This document shows positions 50,001 to 62,020 of a stretch of DNA of 64,000 bases, piece after piece. Source of the DNA: Lichenostomus cassidix. Lineage: Eukaryota; Chordata; Aves; Passeriformes; Meliphagidae. Under the pieces are notes generated by a model, which had not been told where the DNA came from, made no database searches, and worked only from the letters and a program-made list of their open reading frames with translations. Location of the stretch: NCBI GenBank assembly GCA_008360975.2, contig CM039179.1:53109166-53173165 (forward strand). Direction: 5' to 3'. The number at the start of each line of letters is the position of its first letter. Positions within the stretch are counted from its first letter, which is position 1. Position numbers and translations under genes: made by a program.

Positions 50001-53000
50001 ATTAAATAGTTTTTTTGTCTGTGAGTCTTTATCTCCCAAAAGCCACAGTAGCAGGCATTGCCTGCCTCTCATGCTCATTGCTCTTTACTGCAACACTGTC
50101 TTTCGCATAAGTGAACAAACTGGACCAGTAAAGGGAAAGCTCAGCTTCTGGTTTCTTCTTGCCAATCTCTCCCTCTTCTTGTGTTTTCTTTTTTTCGGGT
50201 GTTGTTTGTATTTGGTTTTCTTGTTGGTTTTATTTTTTTTCCTTAACCATGCCTTTTTAATCAAGTAATTTCTCTCCATTACACAAAGGAAAAGTAACTA
50301 CATTAAAAGACTTCTCATGTCAAGCCAGTGCATAATTTAGGGTGTTTTTTGTGAATTTGCACCACAGGAATCAGAAGTCACCAGAGAATGTAGGATTTGT
50401 AAAACTCAAAAGCACGAACTCAAGGGTTGTATGAATGACCCTTTTGTAAGGAGAAAAATTGCTTCACAAGGATCCACTCATTGGAATTTTATTTGTCTTT
50501 AACCCTGTATTTCCTAGTGGACACTATACTTGAAAGCATGTTTTAAGGGGGGGTTGTTTGGTTGTTTGAAAGGTTTGTCATGGGCTATTGTTTATTTTTC
50601 ACAGGGAGTAGCAAAACATTGCTTACTGTACTGCAAAATAATAGTTGGAAATACTAGCATATAAACTGAAATATGTGGTTAGGAGGTTCAGGTAAGTAAA
50701 GTTCTGCTCTGACAGCCAATAAATGCATATACTGTAAATTTCTGGGTTTTTTCTAAATATCAGAATGAATCTTCTTAGAGATTCATCCCAAACTGTTTGC
50801 TTGAAATCATTCAAGCTAAATCTTTCATGAAAATTCAGCTATGACTATAGGGAGTTTATTACTTTGGAGCCAGGTACAATGAAAATAGCCTATTTTTTTC
50901 TATGAAATCTGTAAGTTGTAATCAAATGGTTAAGGCTGTGAGGTGTGGCAATCCTGAACGGTGTTTCTCCTAGATTTGGATTGCATGTGGGGCAGCAGCA
51001 GACTTTTCCATGGCCGTTTGCATTAGATGAATGCTGCTCGAGGGCATGGCAGAGGAATTGGCTTCCATCGCTTACACAGTTACATAATGTACTTGGAATG
51101 GAAAAAGGATGCTTCTCTGTTAGAGAATCCAGAAAGCTGTGTCCCTTACTGAACCCAGTGTTTAATATGCAGGAGAGAGCATTGAGAGGGGGAAGGCAGG
51201 GAGAGAGTGAGCTGTAACATAGGGCTCTTACACAGCTTCATAGCAGTTTGGGTGTTTGTTGTTTCATTGGGTTTTGTTAGTTTGGCTTTTTTTTTTTCTC
51301 TTCCTATCTGTGCCTGAGCATACTAATTGCTTCTTTTGCTCTTCCTTGTTAGTTCTGTTGGTTCTTCAAATGCTGTACTGTGCATGACGCCTTACACTGA
51401 GGGGGAAAGTGTGAAGGTCAGCTGGTAGTATGGCATCTCTTTAGTGAGAAGGTTTTACCCTCTAGTATTTTTTACACATGGTCTTTTCAGTTATAGCGGT
51501 ACTTTGTATTTAATTTTTTACTTGAATGGATGGTCTGTTTCCGAGGGACATTGTTCCTTTCTGTTGCTTTGTTAGGCACTCTTTTTTTCTTTCTTCACTG
51601 TGTTTGTGTAGGTCATGTGAATCATGGCCAGGAGTTTTCCTTGGAAGCCTCAGCTTGAATTTATTTGAATGAGGGGCCCAGGCACCGTTCTGTAAGAATG
51701 CCTTTATGAAAGGCCCATTGTTGAAATTTTGGAACAGGGGAGAATGTATTAGTGCAGTCCTGAAAGTGACTGCAAAAATGATAGTATGGCACTACGTACT
51801 TGTGTTTCTTTTACTCTTTCTCAGATGGGCTCAATTACCAGCCGGAAAAAAAAAAAAATGTTTTCCAAATGCCAGGTCAACAAAATCAGCCTAGAATCAG
51901 ACAGCCAGCTAATGTGTGTTTTCTGATGATACATAATTTGTGCCTGTAACCCAATTAAAATCTTTGCTGCTGTTTGAATTTGAAAATATATCATGCTCAT
52001 TTGCTTGTATGTGAACAGAGTGGCAAACTCACTTTTCCACAGTAAAAGATGTGTGTGAGAAATAAAACGGTAGTCGTTAAGATCCAGGTTTACCCTTGTC
52101 ATTGGGTTGACCTTTTACCCACTTAGACTTGATGTTCCTGGTGTGCCTTGTAAAAGAATTTTAATTCACAAGACACACATAAAATCTGATGACTGTTGGG
52201 TATTGAAGAAGATCAAGCATTTGCACTTATTATTTTGATCTATTAGCTGTCAATGATATACAGGTGTCTTGAATAGATATAGGTACGTTTTATAATAGTA
52301 GTTATAAAAAAATGCTTGTAAATGTTCTGCCTATAAGTCACCTGCTGTACCACAGCTGCATCAAGGCAGCATGATCTGGATGATACAAAATCATGAAGGT
52401 TTTGAAAGTGAATTGAAATAATGTACTTTAAAAAAGCCAATTTGTACTTAGTTTCTTATTAATTATTTTGTTGATATGACATTAATATTGCCAAGTTTGA
52501 GATACGTTGTCTTCTCTTACTTTGAAATTTGGTATTCTCATGCTTATAGTGCATTTTGTATGATTAAATAAAAACATTATATTAATTTAAAGTTCTAGGA
52601 ATGAAGAATTTTAGTGTAGGTGAATTTAACATATATTTTTTTGCAGTGTGTCAGTGTTAATAGGAACTCTAGTCTATAGCTACATGAATAGTGACATCTG
52701 TGCACTATCCATTAAGAAGATTTAATAAATAAATATCCAGGTCAATCAACAATTAAATTGCAAATAATTGTAACTTTCAGGTACTAAAATTAGGGAAATG
52801 AGTATTAATGGGCAAATCAAATTACAGTGGTATATGCAGTTTCTCACTACAAAGCACAACAGAAAAATCTGCCTTCATTTGTAAAGATTCAAAATGCTGG
52901 ATTTTTTTTTTAACCTCAAAAGAAAGTTCTGGCATACTTAGTATGAAGTAACTGGACTGCTAAGTAACTATTATAGCTCTTCTTGCCCTGAATTTTTAGT

Positions 53001-56000
53001 TCACGGTTTTGATCTTAAGAGCTAAGGTTTCTTCTCAGGTGGTGCAGTTTTTCACATATGCAGTAAAAAAGAGTGCAGTTAATTTATTCTGTCTGTTGCT
53101 AAATAGTTTACTGAGTATTAGAAATAGGCTCACAGACCACATCCTTTATATGCTTTCTAGTTTTGCCCTAAGTTAGTTCCCTTTTTTATTATCGCCTGTC
53201 CATCCACATTTACCTTTTTTCCCTTCTGCCTGTAACATTTGGATTTGGATTAGGGTTTGTTTTTGCAATAGCTGGCCTATGTAACAAAATATTACTAACA
53301 GGTGTGTAATCATAAATATTTATGCTTTCCTTTATGCAGAAATACTTGTGTGTTAAAATTATGAAAGGGTTATTTACTGGTTTTACATCAGTATATTAAT
53401 AATTAAATTAGTCATAAAACATATGCACATTTCTTAACACTGTGGTTTAATACCAATATATTTCCCTCTGTACAACCATCTGGCATTAATTAGTAATAGG
53501 TAAATTACTGTAATTTTAGTACAAAAGAAATGAATGTGTCAGCTGTTGACTGCATAGTATTCCTTTATCCACTTACCTTTCACTGCAGATTTCATACACA
53601 GAGCTATATTAGACATAACAATATTTATTTTTACTGGTATTTAGTTTTGTTAGCATGGATCTAATAACTGTTTTCATTGTGCTATACATATATATAATTG
53701 ATATATATGTATGCATATGTATGAATTGGCCAAACATTCCTGGTGTAAATATATAAAAATATAAGGATCTAGGTATGGATATGGAGATATATGAACATAT
53801 ACACCTACATACATATGCATAAAGCAGTGTATATATACAGTAACTCTATGAATAATCCTCATATCATCCGAGAAACAGTTCGGTTTTTTTGTTCTGAAGA
53901 GCCTCCATTGTTAAAAAGCCACCATGCAAACAGCAAATGAAAAGGATATGTTAAACAAGCAAAAGAGTGATAATTGGGATAGAGGGAGACAAAATGGATT
54001 GCCATTGGATTATATAGGAAGTTTTGGCAATTGGGAAACTGGAGTTAGATCTTTGCTGTTTGAGTAAAAACTTTAACTCCACAATTTCCACATTTATTTT
54101 CTTCACATATATAGAGAATTCACCAAAATTAATTCAGTTCAATATGTTGCAAGTGGGAAATAAATAGATGGAGTTTTCAGTTAATAGAATTAGATAATTA
54201 GATCAAATCTCGAGATCCCAGCTTTTTTTTTTTTTCCCCTTGAAGTTTATTCATTTACTCTTCAGGAAAAAAAAAATCTTAAACCAAACAACAATTTTCA
54301 GCCAAAAACCCGTTGCATTCAAATTTCTAAATATCCCTTATCCTGGAATGAGAAATGTGTCAATCAGTAACAGAGTGGCTCTGATGTGCAGTACCATGGG
54401 TGACCATTTGAGTTCACAATGAGTTGGGATATTATTAGCTTTTAAGCAGAGATGCAAATCCAAGACAATGATCACATATGCAAGGGGAAAGTGATGATTT
54501 GTCTAAATCAGACCTTTATTTAGCCAGCTGGCACTGGCTACAGTGCGATGGGCTGACTGGATCCTCCAGCAGCTCTGCCTCAAGTTACAGGAGAACATGG
54601 ACAAGCAACCTTAATTTGATCCCTCTGGGTGACTGAGGAACGTATTCAAAACAAGATTTGGTACCCCTGGAACAAAAAATAATGGAGGTGTTCTGTTTTG
54701 AAGGGAAGCATTCAGGGCATCCAAAACAAAAAGAATGTCACATTTGTTTCTAGCTTGGGGTTTTTCCTATTTTTTTTATTGTAACTTCTTTTTAGTATCA
54801 ATGAAAGAATCAAGGTCTCATCTGCTGTCAAATGCTTTTAAGTCCTCCTGGGCATTTATCTGTGTCTAGAATGTGATTTGCATAAATGGGCCCAGACCTT
54901 GGTTAGGCAAGGAAGCCTTTCATATAATTCAGGACTGATACAACAATGATCTTTACATTCCCCTAGCCTTTAGTAGTTTGGATTACATGCTGCTTTTTGA
55001 CAGGTATCTTCCCTTGTTTCAGTGCTGTAGTTTTAGCATATCTTTTGTGATGTAGTTCTATTATTACTTTTCCAATTTGCTTCAACCCATCTATTTTTGT
55101 AACCTTTCAAACCCTGTTTGAGTACTAACCTTATTTTGGAAATATAATAATGTTTTGGTTTGATTTCTTATTTTTTTCTTTTAAGGATTCAATTTTTATA
55201 AAACCATCTGAGTTTGGGTGGTGGTTTTTTATAGGTTGTTTGTTGTTTTGTTTTGGTTTTTTTTCAAATAATACAATATAACACCCTTGAAAATAAATAG
55301 CATTAACACAATATAATGTGTTTCACGATAGTTTGCAAAAGAATTATTTAAAGCTTATTTACAAACAGTTCTTTGCATCTATATAATGTACTCAGTACAT
55401 GAATAGATTTGTCATTTTTACGCATGCAAAAGATGTACAAATGTGCTATTATTTTGTCACCATAAATGTTTGTATTGAATCCTCTAAATTGAATGGGCAT
55501 TTTCTAGAGTATAGCCTCAGCAGTGCAAGAACTTCTAATCTTTTGTTAGTGTTGGTTTAATTAAAGTTTTAATTTTTTTTTATCAACATTATTATCAATT
55601 AATGAATTTTTCTACTTTTTCTCTGACAAAACAACAAAATATGAAAAAACTTGATCAGTTAGCATTTAAGATCGCAGAGTGGAAAAAGTCTGTTCAGACA
55701 TAGATTTAATTATTTAAATATGTAAATTATAAATATTTATGATTATTTAATAATAAATCATTTTAAGATATTCAATAAGAAATATTTTACTATTAGTTTT
55801 CATTCTAGATACTTGCTTAGTCTTCACTACATTATGCAATCACCTAATTTGTCTCTACTTTATTTCTCGCATATAGTTTCACCAGGGTAAAGCAAATTAA
55901 TCTTAGTTATTTAATGTCATTTTGCAGTCTTAATTCCCTCCTACTGGGTCTGTATTATATATATACAATGACAATTAATTACTGTGGGTTTGGACTGTGG

Positions 56001-59000
56001 TTTTACCTTCTTCTTTATCAGCTTCTGTGAGGAAAATGTAGAATTGTGTAATACTTCAAATCTAAAAAATAGTATTATTTTTATTAGCAATGTTTTCTAC
56101 TCTGTCTGAATCTACTGATAAAATTTTCCATTTTTCTGTCATTCCTGTTTGTCCATATGTCACATCGGCATTATCTTTAGGGCATCTGTAAGCAACTATT
56201 TTATATGAATTGTTCATGTTTTTATTTTAGTAGAATCTCTGTCCAAGTGACTACCACAGGCTATCCTTACAGAATATGTTTTAGCACTCATACATAATCC
56301 TGGACAGTGAGCTCCTGGCAAAAAATGGAAACCATGTGTACCTAATGGAATCAGAGACAGCAAAGCATCCTTTTGCAGTTGTGTGTCCTCACATGCACAA
56401 CCAGTGTTCTTTGCTTTCCTGAATGCCTCAAGTCCAAATAACTCAATATGCTAAGGAAAAGGACAAAAGAGAGTTTGTTGAATATAAATATGCCTTGTAT
56501 CTAGAAAGCCTGAGAGGCTCACTAGTTCCTAGCTAATATAACAAATATGTTTTCTGAATGTCCAGGCTAGCTGTGTGCTTCCCAAACAGTTATGCACAAA
56601 CCATGGGACTGGAAGCAACAGTATTGGTATGCACGCTGCTATCTTGCCGGCAAGGCTGGACTCTTAAAATGTCTTTCTACCCAGTACATGATGAATTATT
56701 CTGCCGACTAATTCTGTTGTTTATAGGTTGCTGTAGGCCACTCATGAAGTCATGAGCATGGTCATTCAAATACAGAACACTTATAAATCCTGGCTTTAAA
56801 GAATACATATAAACTTCCAGCCATGCAACACTAGCTTGGATTACCCAAACCGAATATTAATGTCTGTGCCAGGTGCTGTGAAATAAGTTGGATTTTTTTT
56901 TTTAATGAAAGCAATGGAATGTGATTGTACCTGACTGTTCTTGTAGCCATTGATGTTCTTGAAATACTGTTCCCATAGCAAAAGAGATTATGGTAATTTC
57001 TGGATCCAGAAAAATTATTAAAATAAAACGTAATTTAGTTTAAAGAAATATGGTGAAAATTGTGGTCTCTTGTGGAAGATGACAGAATTTTGAGCTGCTC
57101 ATATCTTCATCATTTTTTGCAAATAGATCTTCAGCATTCTGGGAGATTTTTTGTTCATTATTTTAATTTTAAATGCTATAATATATGATCTTTAGTTCTA
57201 AAACACTGAGTGCTCTGTTTAGCCCAGAGTGATTATTTATGAGTAATAATGCCTTGACAAGAATGGAAGTCCTGGCAAACCCTGGATTAAAGTAGAGTGA
57301 AGATAATGGCTATTAAACAGGTCTTTACTTAAAGTGGGAGTCCTTCTGCATGTGACTGTGGTGCCTCTGAGGGGCAGCGAGACACTAAGGTGTCTTGTGC
57401 CTGGGCAGAAGTGGGGTCTGAGAATTTAAAAAGGCTCTGAATAAGCGCAACACTTCAAGATAAAATTTGAAGCATGTTTATCAAAGCCTTTCTTAATAGG
57501 CTTGGATTTAGGTTTGGTCTGTAAATGAATTGTGCATTAAATTTTATTATAATGTGGATAAAATGTTTTGTTGTCTGATGTGGACTCAGTTGCAATTTCA
57601 AATCCAACTTTAACAAACCTTTTCAGCTCATTATTTCCAACCACCTTTTGAGTAGTTACGTATTTTCTACAGTGCAAGGAACACTTACACAGCAAGAATA
57701 GAGATGGAAGCAAATAAACAGGCCATCCAGAAAGTACCTATGCTGCTCTCCCAGCAGGATCTCAATAATGGTATTTGAATTCAGTGATTGAAGTAGTGAG
57801 ATCTCCTAGCAAGGAACTCATATGCACTTAGTGATTCACTTTTAAAAATCCATTTGTAATAAATTATTTCATGGCATTCCTTTAATTATTTATGATACCA
57901 AATGGTCATTCAACATTCTGACTCATGGTTTGATCCACTTAAACACAGCTATTCACTGTGTGGCTTTCAAAGGTGCTAGGCATTTTTACTTTACTCAAGC
58001 CTGGTTTAAAATGCCATCCAAACTGCAAACAGAGGCCAAAACTGATTAGCTGCTCTAAAATGTAAGCCATAACTTATGACTGTGGCACTGAAAGCCTTAC
58101 CTATATGATATATCTGTATGTATATAAAAGTAGATCTACTGTGTTCACAATAAGTTTATTTTAAATAAGTACATAAATATTTTAATACACTTCTGAGGGT
58201 TGTTTGTTTACTAATTTTCCTTAAACATACTTACTTGATTTAAATTCTGTACCACTATTAAAATATAAAACAGTACATCAATGACAAATTTTGTATTGCT
58301 AGTCTAACTAGTGGGGCTGCATTTCAGATATTTATCTCCTCTTGGGAATTAAGCTATGGAGAGCTACCAGGACAATCTTCTGCAGTAGGTAATAAACCCT
58401 TCAGTAAGTCATGGTCTATTTGGAGAAAATCGTGCTTTCAGAATGGAAATGAACCTGCTTTCAAAACTCAATTGCATTCTGGGTGAGGCAGCTTTGAGGT
58501 GAAGAAACCCTGTTTTTCTGTTATGTAGAAGCTAGCTGGCATAGTTAGAGTCTTCAAATATGACATTGACAATTGAGATGAGCATCTGGTAGCATTTGAT
58601 AATGGTCTACCACTGGAAATAAGGTAATAAATTTCCCCATAATGGTTCACTGCCAACAGTGCTCATTTATGAGTGAAACAAGATGACCATTTATTTTCCC
58701 AGTTGGGCAATGTTGCAGATTTGTGCTCTGCTCTTTTTGGTGAAGATCTGAAAGCGCTATTAAAGATATATTATTGCAAACTAAGTGCATTGCTTTCAAA
58801 TGCTCTGTGTGACAATTTCTTGTTGTAATTATGTTTTAATGTCGAACACTTTGCAGATATATTCATGTAGGAATATATCTGAATGTGCAGAATCCAGCTC
58901 TTTCCTCCTTACTACAAATACATGCTTTCTGCATTCAAAGAGTAAAAGCATAAATTTTCTGTTGTAGGCTGGGGGAAAGCTGTGAATTGTGCTATTTTAA

Positions 59001-59382
59001 CAATGCAAAAATCAGCTTAAAGCTGATTCATATGCACTTAGAACAGCCTTTGTTTCTGCCACCTCTGAAATAGAAAATGCTCTAGGGCCTGGATTCACAG
59101 CCAAGCTTATCCAAGGGAATTGTTCATATTTGCTGAAGTATGCACATTTAGGAACTAGTCTTAATTATGAATCCAAAGGTTTTTTTTTTTTTTTTTTGTT
59201 TTGCTTTCATCAGTGCTGGTGTGTTTCTGGGTGTAGCAGAAATTCTGTGCTGTTTGGACGAATATCTAATGTTAGTCTAGGTTGGGTTGTTGTGCCTTTA
59301 GACTGCTGGTATAACTGCTGGAGAATACAGGCACAGTTCTACACTGCAGCAGTAGCTGGGTTAGCACTCAGCCTCCTTGTGT
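44063..59382. other. Large block without recognisable transposable elements
   Basis: Over 15 kb I find no CR1, LTR or gene. It contains A-rich runs near 44144-44158 and 45006-45032, a GC-richer patch at 47740-48300, another at 50941-51230, T/G-rich runs near 50190-50250, 51250-51300 and 55210-55270, and AT-rich low complexity at 53685-53835. Open frames are short and have no recognisable domains. Confidence 0.5.
53685..53835. repeat. Degenerate (TA)n/(CATA)n low-complexity stretch
   Basis: Repeated ATATAT, GTATGCATATG and ACATACATATG words with irregular interruptions. It is a decayed microsatellite. The frame at 53674-53862 is its translation. Confidence 0.75.
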
Positions 59383-59400
59383 TGTCATAAGCTTATGACA
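59383..59400. repeat. Perfect 18-bp palindrome
   Basis: TGTCATAAGCTTATGACA equals its own reverse complement. It lies 5 bp upstream of the hairpin at 59406-59464. It could be a dimeric transcription-factor site, but no protein can be assigned. Confidence 0.9.
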
Positions 59401-59405
59401 GCTTT

Positions 59406-59464
59406 GTTAAAAGCTTTCTCCTCTTGTCTCATTGCGAGTGCGTCAAGAGGAGAAGCTAGGTAAC
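59406..59464 (+). other. 59-nt imperfect hairpin
   Basis: The 21-nt arms 59406-59426 and 59444-59464 pair: nine pairs of CTCCTCTTG with CAAGAGGAG next to the loop, a one-base bulge, five pairs of AGCTT with AAGCT, a small internal loop, and four pairs of GTTA with TAAC. The 17-nt loop holds two CpGs. Arm length is compatible with a small-RNA precursor but the stem is short for a microRNA. Nothing in the sequence proves transcription. Confidence 0.6.
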
Positions 59465-59748
59465 TCCAGTTCTCAGTAAGAACATCTGTGCTGAAGCGCC
59501 AGCCAGGACTGAGACAGTGTGTCAAAAAAGACTAGCGAGTAGCACCCGTTTGTCAGTGCAGTAGTCTGGATTTGATGATTTAGAAGATCACTTCTGCTGT
59601 GCTTTTCTTGTTAAGATAGTGAGCAGGCGTCTGGGGCCGTTTAATGCTCACTGAGAGTGTTACATTCTTTGCTGAACAAAGTTAGTGTATGCTGCTCCTG
59701 CTTTTTCAGTTAAAAAGATATTTTTCCTTTTTTAAGCGTTTGTACGCG
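59435..59748. promoter_or_regulatory. CpG-enriched patch, candidate regulatory element
   Basis: Ten CpG dinucleotides in about 315 bp, clearly denser than in the flanking kilobases. It is not a classical CpG island, because GC content stays moderate. It adjoins the palindrome and hairpin just upstream and ends in a purine-rich GCGGGGAGGG segment. It could be an unmethylated enhancer, a weak promoter or a non-coding first exon. No transposon explains it. Confidence 0.3.
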
Positions 59749-59764
59749 GGGAGGGTGAAGGGTG

Positions 59765-61472
59765 AAGGACAGTAAGCTTGTTCATGATAAATGAGTTGCT
59801 GCAGCAAATGGCATTGTATTGCTTACTATGTGTACTTGTCATTAAGGAGAAATACAGTTGTAACAGCATTTCAGTTTCTGCATTACATGCATTTAAGTGC
59901 CTGTCCACTAAGGACGCCTGCTTCCACTGATTCAAGTAGGAAAGTTGGCATATTATTCCCCAGTGCACTAAACTCTATGTTGGCTTCTATTAAACGCTGC
60001 CAGACAGGCAGAACAATATTTGAAACAAGACTGTTTGAACTAAAATGTAATTGGACTCATTTAAAGTCTTATTACAATGAAATCTGACTTCCTCCTTGTA
60101 ATTTGACTTGTAGAAACCTCTCAAAAAACATTACCTTTTGCCACAGGCTGTAAATTTAAATTCTGCACTAGGTAAGCATAATGAGAAAAGAAAGTTCTGA
60201 CATGGCTGGAGATCATATCAGGTCTGGCTTGATTAATTATTTCCACACGATCAATCAGCACCTTATTTAGATAACTGGAGGCACTCACTAGTTAATTTGT
60301 GAGAGTAGAACAATGAGGGCAAGCATTTATATGGTCAGTCAATACTCCAATTAGTGTTAGAAAGTCAAATGCAGGCTTGAAAATAGCTAGTAGAAGAAAA
60401 GGGACTGAAATAACATAGCAGTTTCTCTGGTTTTAGATAGCCTTTCTCTGATTACACTGCAGTAACTCCACTCACTCTCTCCAAAAGTATTTACCTAGTC
60501 TTTCTCATCATCTACTTCATTTATATATAGATATATAAAAATATAAAGTTTCTATATACTTTTAAAGCTATCTAAAGCCAGTACCAAGAGTGCACTCATA
60601 TGACAACCCTCAAATTTTTGTATCTACAAATATATCTACTATATATCTACTCATTCACTTTCTACCTTAACAGGACTTACTTTTACCTGCAAAACAGACT
60701 CTAGTTTTAGGAAGTAAAAAGCTGCAAAATATTGCAAGGCAAAAGTTATAGACAGGACCAGTTACTGCTCCATGTGCTGCCTGCTGCAGGGATTAATTTG
60801 CCAGAAATATGTGATGGCCAAATCTGAAGACTCACTTCTGCATTCGGAATAAACTCTCTGGCCACAATGTCAGATACAGTGGGATAACCTGGCAGAGGTT
60901 TAGGACAAATATTCTCCAAAATTACATTGCTTTTGTTCCCCATAGCATCTAAGCACTGGCAAATGTCTGTATATGAGAAAAAGAGAAATAATCATTTGAT
61001 AGCATTATATTCCTCCACCTTCTGCTTGCAAAAGGAAAGAAGCCAAATTAACAATCTGAAATTTCAGTTAAACCATTTTTATCAACGTAAGACTGATTTT
61101 AACAGAATCTTCTATATGGAAAAAAAGTTTAGAAAATAACCAACACTTTTCTAAAGAAAAATTTTGAAATTTTGAAATATTTAAACATGCATAATATTAG
61201 TTAACCAGTTCATTATGTCCTAAAAGTATCTATGAAGTAAATTTATTTTGGCTTTTTTTTTTTTTTTTTATAATATTAAGGAAGAAATTTTGGAAGGAGA
61301 ACTTTGGCTTTGAGTCTGATGAAAGAAAATGTAGCTGATCTAAGATATGATCTAGTTTATAAATCTTTAGTCTTGTGTGACCTTATTGGGTCTATGTTAA
61401 GTAGGTATAGGTGGGAATTATTTAGATGTTTTTATCATAGGTGTAATTAATCTAAATTGTAAATGTAACAAA
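59765..61472. other. AT-rich unannotated sequence
   Basis: No gene or element is recognised. AT-rich low complexity lies at 60521-60555 and 60626-60650, and a T-rich run at about 61252-61269. Confidence 0.5.
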
Positions 61473-62020
61473 TGTGGCAGGAAAGAGCTACTCGCTCACT
61501 AGGGTTAGACCAAATCAAAGTGGTTTATTGATTTTGAATTCTGTATAATTAATAGGCCAGTCGGATAAACTATATATTTGGCATCAATAGCAGCAATACA
61601 ACAGATAAAGTATATAACTGTACATGTGCAAAGAGTGAATGTGCCCCTACACATCTGTAAGCCCTGCAGTTACCCCAGGAAGCTCTAACTGCACACACAC
61701 AACTATGTGCAACTATGTGCAACTATGTGCACACCCAGACTTGGGTCTCCTGGGTTGCCAGTGTGCTGCTTTATGTGTGACCTGGACCATGCTTCTGCCA
61801 ACAAACCATGGCTGGTGCAAAAGGTCCAAGGTGGGGTTCCCAGCATGTAGCTCTGTTGTCGGGCCATGCCTCAGATGGAATGCAGCTGCCTGTGCTTTCA
61901 AAAGGGGCAGAGTCGCCATTAGACACAGAAGGAGGTTAGGATGGTGGTGGGATGATTTGAGGCAGTGTCATGCTGGAGTTGGAGTGCTGCTCTGTTACCA
62001 CTTCTCTGTTCCAAGGTGTC
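61473..62020 (-). mobile_element. Probable LTR, minus strand, outer end unresolved
   Basis: The plus strand opens TGTGGCAGG. Read on the minus strand this is an LTR 3' end (...CCTGCCACA), preceded by AATAAA (reverse at about 61522-61528) and TA-rich promoter-like sequence (61570-61578 and 61600-61618). Base composition is higher in GC than the flanks up to about 62.0 kb. One possible outer boundary is 61800, where CTGCCA is followed by ACAAA, matching ACAAA at 61468-61472 as a 5-bp duplication. However, similar GC-richer sequence continues past it, so the element may be longer. Family and full extent are not determined. Confidence 0.5.
61701..61730. repeat. Three perfect copies of a 10-mer
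   Basis: AACTATGTGC is repeated three times head to tail inside the probable LTR, reading GCACATAGTT in the LTR sense. Short tandem repeats in the U3 part of LTRs are often enhancer elements. That role is inferred here. Confidence 0.9.
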
